Shown here: piece after piece, positions 62,488-64,000 of the stretch
Layout of the letters: each line of letters begins with the position of its first letter
How positions within the stretch are numbered: the first letter of the stretch is position 1
Assembly (NCBI GenBank): GCA_965267435.1
Contig: OZ253960.1
Span: 5,642,001 to 5,706,000 of the forward strand
Length of the DNA stretch: 64,000 nt
Direction of reading: 5' to 3'
Origin: JAWPMT01 sp965267435
GTDB taxonomy: Bacteria; Bacteroidota; Bacteroidia; Cytophagales; Cyclobacteriaceae
The notes under the pieces: generated by a model
The model's database searches: none
The model's input: the letters and a program-made list of their open reading frames with translations, nothing else
Told to the model about the DNA's origin: nothing
Made by a program: the position numbers and the translations under genes

Positions 62488-62906
62488 GTGTGGGTTCCGT
62501 TATTGCGACTACTGAATTTCTGAAAAAGCGCAAGGAAAGTCAACAGTGCTAACGGTTGAACACTACAGGGCTGAGTAGAAGGAGCTCACAGCGGCGTTTT
62601 TCGGGGTCGTAGCGCCTTCGGGTATTTATCACATGAAATTTGGGTAAAAAGTCGATGTAGTAGGGTTACCTATTGATTCGTTCTTCACTAATCAGAGCAA
62701 AGATCGGCTGGTGATGTGGATTGCCACTTTGGGCTAGGGGCATGTCTACTTCACTCTGCCGGCTTTTGCTAACTTGTTACGGGTCAGTTGGTTAAAGTTT
62801 TGAAAGTGGGATTTTTACCCATAAAAAAGCTTTGATCATAGCCCTGAAACAAGTAGATTAAATGATGTAAGACCCTATTTTTTTATCGCCCAAATCAATT
62901 TGTGTT
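62488..62906. other. 419-base gene-free gap
   Basis: I see no gene, RNA or repeat here apart from an AT-rich stretch (about 62820-62900) that must hold the promoter of the subtilase gene; TATTTTTT near 62875 is a weak -7 candidate. Confidence 0.5.
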
Positions 62907-64000
62907 ATGAGTAAGCCAATCATTTCTGTTCTTGCTACAGTAATTGCTATGATAGCATTGGTCCTTGTGTTGCAATTCTGTTCTCAGCAAACCTCAGAAG
63001 AAACGGCGTCTTCACCAGGCTGTAAAGACCGGACCATGGGGCTCTGTACGGATCCCCCTCTCGAAACGCAGTTGGTCGGAGACGAAAGCCACTTCCCAAG
63101 TATTATTCTTTGGTTGGATTCGGCGTGGCGGACCAGTGATCTTGAGACTGAACTGCGTGGTGAAAAACGACTGGATAGCGCGTTTGTGGAACTTAGTGTC
63201 TGTCCGACGTGTGATACATCCACTACTGCCAAAAACACTCTCTTTCTGTTAAGCTTGGATCCAACAATTCTGAAATTGGAGGAGTCGATACCGATTGTGA
63301 GAGATCGCCCGAAACTTAGAGATGACTCTGACATGCCGACCGATCCAAACAGCTTGCCGAATGCGCTAGGTATTAACTTCAAAGTTACAAGCCCGAAAAT
63401 CCCTCAGGACACTATTCAAACCCGGGTAAAAGAGGAGGTTGACTCAATGGTTCCAAGTGATTTAAAAGTCGCCATAATTGACAATGGAATTGGGGACCAT
63501 TATGGATATAATGTGACGCATTTTGACCTTGTCGATCCGTGTGGAGGGACACCACTGGACCCACACGGACAGAATGTTTTTAATCTGATAGCTATTCCGG
63601 AGCTGAGAAGCGTAAACTTTTTAGATATTCGGGCATTTGATGATAATCGCCAGAGTTCGTTATTCCTTGTACTGTGTGCCCTCAACACTGCCCGTGAGGA
63701 GGGAGCGAAGGTCGTGAACATGAGTTTCGGCTTTTACGCCTCAACGGTCTATAATTATGCGCACCCGTTATTAGCCAGATTCATGACCGAGGCGGAGGAG
63801 GCTGATATGGTCCTCGTCGCATCAGCTGGGAATAATGGGACTAATACAGATTGTTGGCCTCACTATCCGTCACGGTTTCAAGCTAGCCAGAATCATATGA
63901 TCTCCGTTGCAGCTTTGAGTCTTGAGAAGGGAGCGACGGAGCTTCACGAAAATTCCAATTATGGGAAGAGCACTGTTGGTGTTGCTACATCGGGGCATCT
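62907..64000 (+). CDS. Subtilisin-like serine protease (S8), 3' end beyond the window
   Basis: Open to the right edge, 364 complete codons. Start MSKPIISVLATVIAMIALVLVL is a signal anchor, followed by QFCSQQT with a possible lipid-bearing Cys25. After about 180 residues of pro-region come KVAIIDNGIGD with the catalytic Asp, LDPHGQNVFNL with the catalytic His, and VVNMSFGF. The oxyanion Asn is in VASAGNNGTN and VISVAALSL-like sequence follows; the catalytic Ser would lie beyond base 64000. No full frame is closed in the window, so the C-terminal domains cannot be described. Confidence 0.88.
   Translation, partial: MSKPIISVLATVIAMIALVLVLQFCSQQTSEETASSPGCKDRTMGLCTDPPLETQLVGDESHFPSIILWLDSAWRTSDLETELRGEKRLDSAFVELSVCPTCDTSTTAKNTLFLLSLDPTILKLEESIPIVRDRPKLRDDSDMPTDPNSLPNALGINFKVTSPKIPQDTIQTRVKEEVDSMVPSDLKVAIIDNGIGDHYGYNVTHFDLVDPCGGTPLDPHGQNVFNLIAIPELRSVNFLDIRAFDDNRQSSLFLVLCALNTAREEGAKVVNMSFGFYASTVYNYAHPLLARFMTEAEEADMVLVASAGNNGTNTDCWPHYPSRFQASQNHMISVAALSLEKGATELHENSNYGKSTVGVATSGH

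Overview
The window comes from a Bacteroidota chromosome, most likely a free-living, probably marine member of the Cytophagales/Saprospirales side of the phylum. The evidence is as follows: cargo with type IX secretion (T9SS) sorting domains of both types (a Por-type tail at 40.5 kb and a CHU_C/gliding-type tail at 59 kb), a lipoprotein with the S-D-D-D surface-export signal, TAnnTTTG -7 promoter boxes, a DUF4290-murA gene pair, PadR and winged-helix regulator/membrane-protein pairs, and GC content near one half. There is no prophage, CRISPR array, integrase or complete insertion sequence. Most of the window is ordinary core plus exported accessory genes.

Layout. 0-5 kb: the cut N-terminus of a LytS-like sensor kinase, a three-FAS1 surface lipoprotein, a small secreted protein, a double galactose-binding-domain protein, and a GH113-like glycosidase that is the last gene of a DUF4290-murA operon. 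6.7-12.8 kb: GNAT and Xaa-Pro aminopeptidase, a subtilase, a P1 (DmpA-type) peptidase, small membrane proteins and a DinB protein. 13-21.6 kb: an orphan MacB/FtsX permease, a lipoprotein, an oxidoreductase, a P-loop kinase, an ECF sigma factor with an overlapping membrane-protein gene, a PadR regulator with a polytopic membrane protein, and a GT4 glycosyltransferase. 21.9-30.9 kb: M16 peptidase, lectin-like secreted protein, FabG, a vWA membrane protein, a GlxA-type regulator followed by an exported paralogue of its DJ-1 domain, and a class-C-type serine hydrolase lipoprotein. 31-40.8 kb: one 3240-residue secreted protein with 25 tandem Ig-like repeats.

40.8-54.3 kb: a TPR protein, winged-helix regulator and membrane protein that share a duplicated palindrome, then clpC, wbqC, a yciO-type gene, mltG, a thioesterase, a secreted histidine phosphatase, a TfoX-domain protein, a 1148-residue candidate GH94-like phosphorylase and an acyl-CoA dehydrogenase. 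54.3-55.9 kb is a 1.6-kb gene-poor stretch with an intact tRNA-Ser(TGA) flanked by decayed pieces of the same tRNA and several repeat families. 55.9-64 kb: a fibre-like secreted protein with a T9SS type-B partner, a PD-(D/E)XK-fold protein with an unknown neighbour, an ECF sigma/anti-sigma(YCII)/DUF6265 operon, a small lipoprotein and a second subtilase cut by the right edge.

How it fits together. Surface and envelope business dominates: adhesins, exported proteases, glycan-active enzymes, peptidoglycan enzymes (MurA, MltG) and two ECF circuits that probably sense envelope state. The best leads for something not yet described are the regulator plus exported DJ-1/zinc-ribbon pair (27.7-29.5 kb), the shared-operator regulon (40.9-42.6 kb), the anti-sigma factor with a periplasmic YCII domain (61 kb), the candidate phosphorylase (49-52.5 kb) and the nuclease-fold pair (59.3-60.3 kb). 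None of these is proven to be a new system by sequence reading alone.
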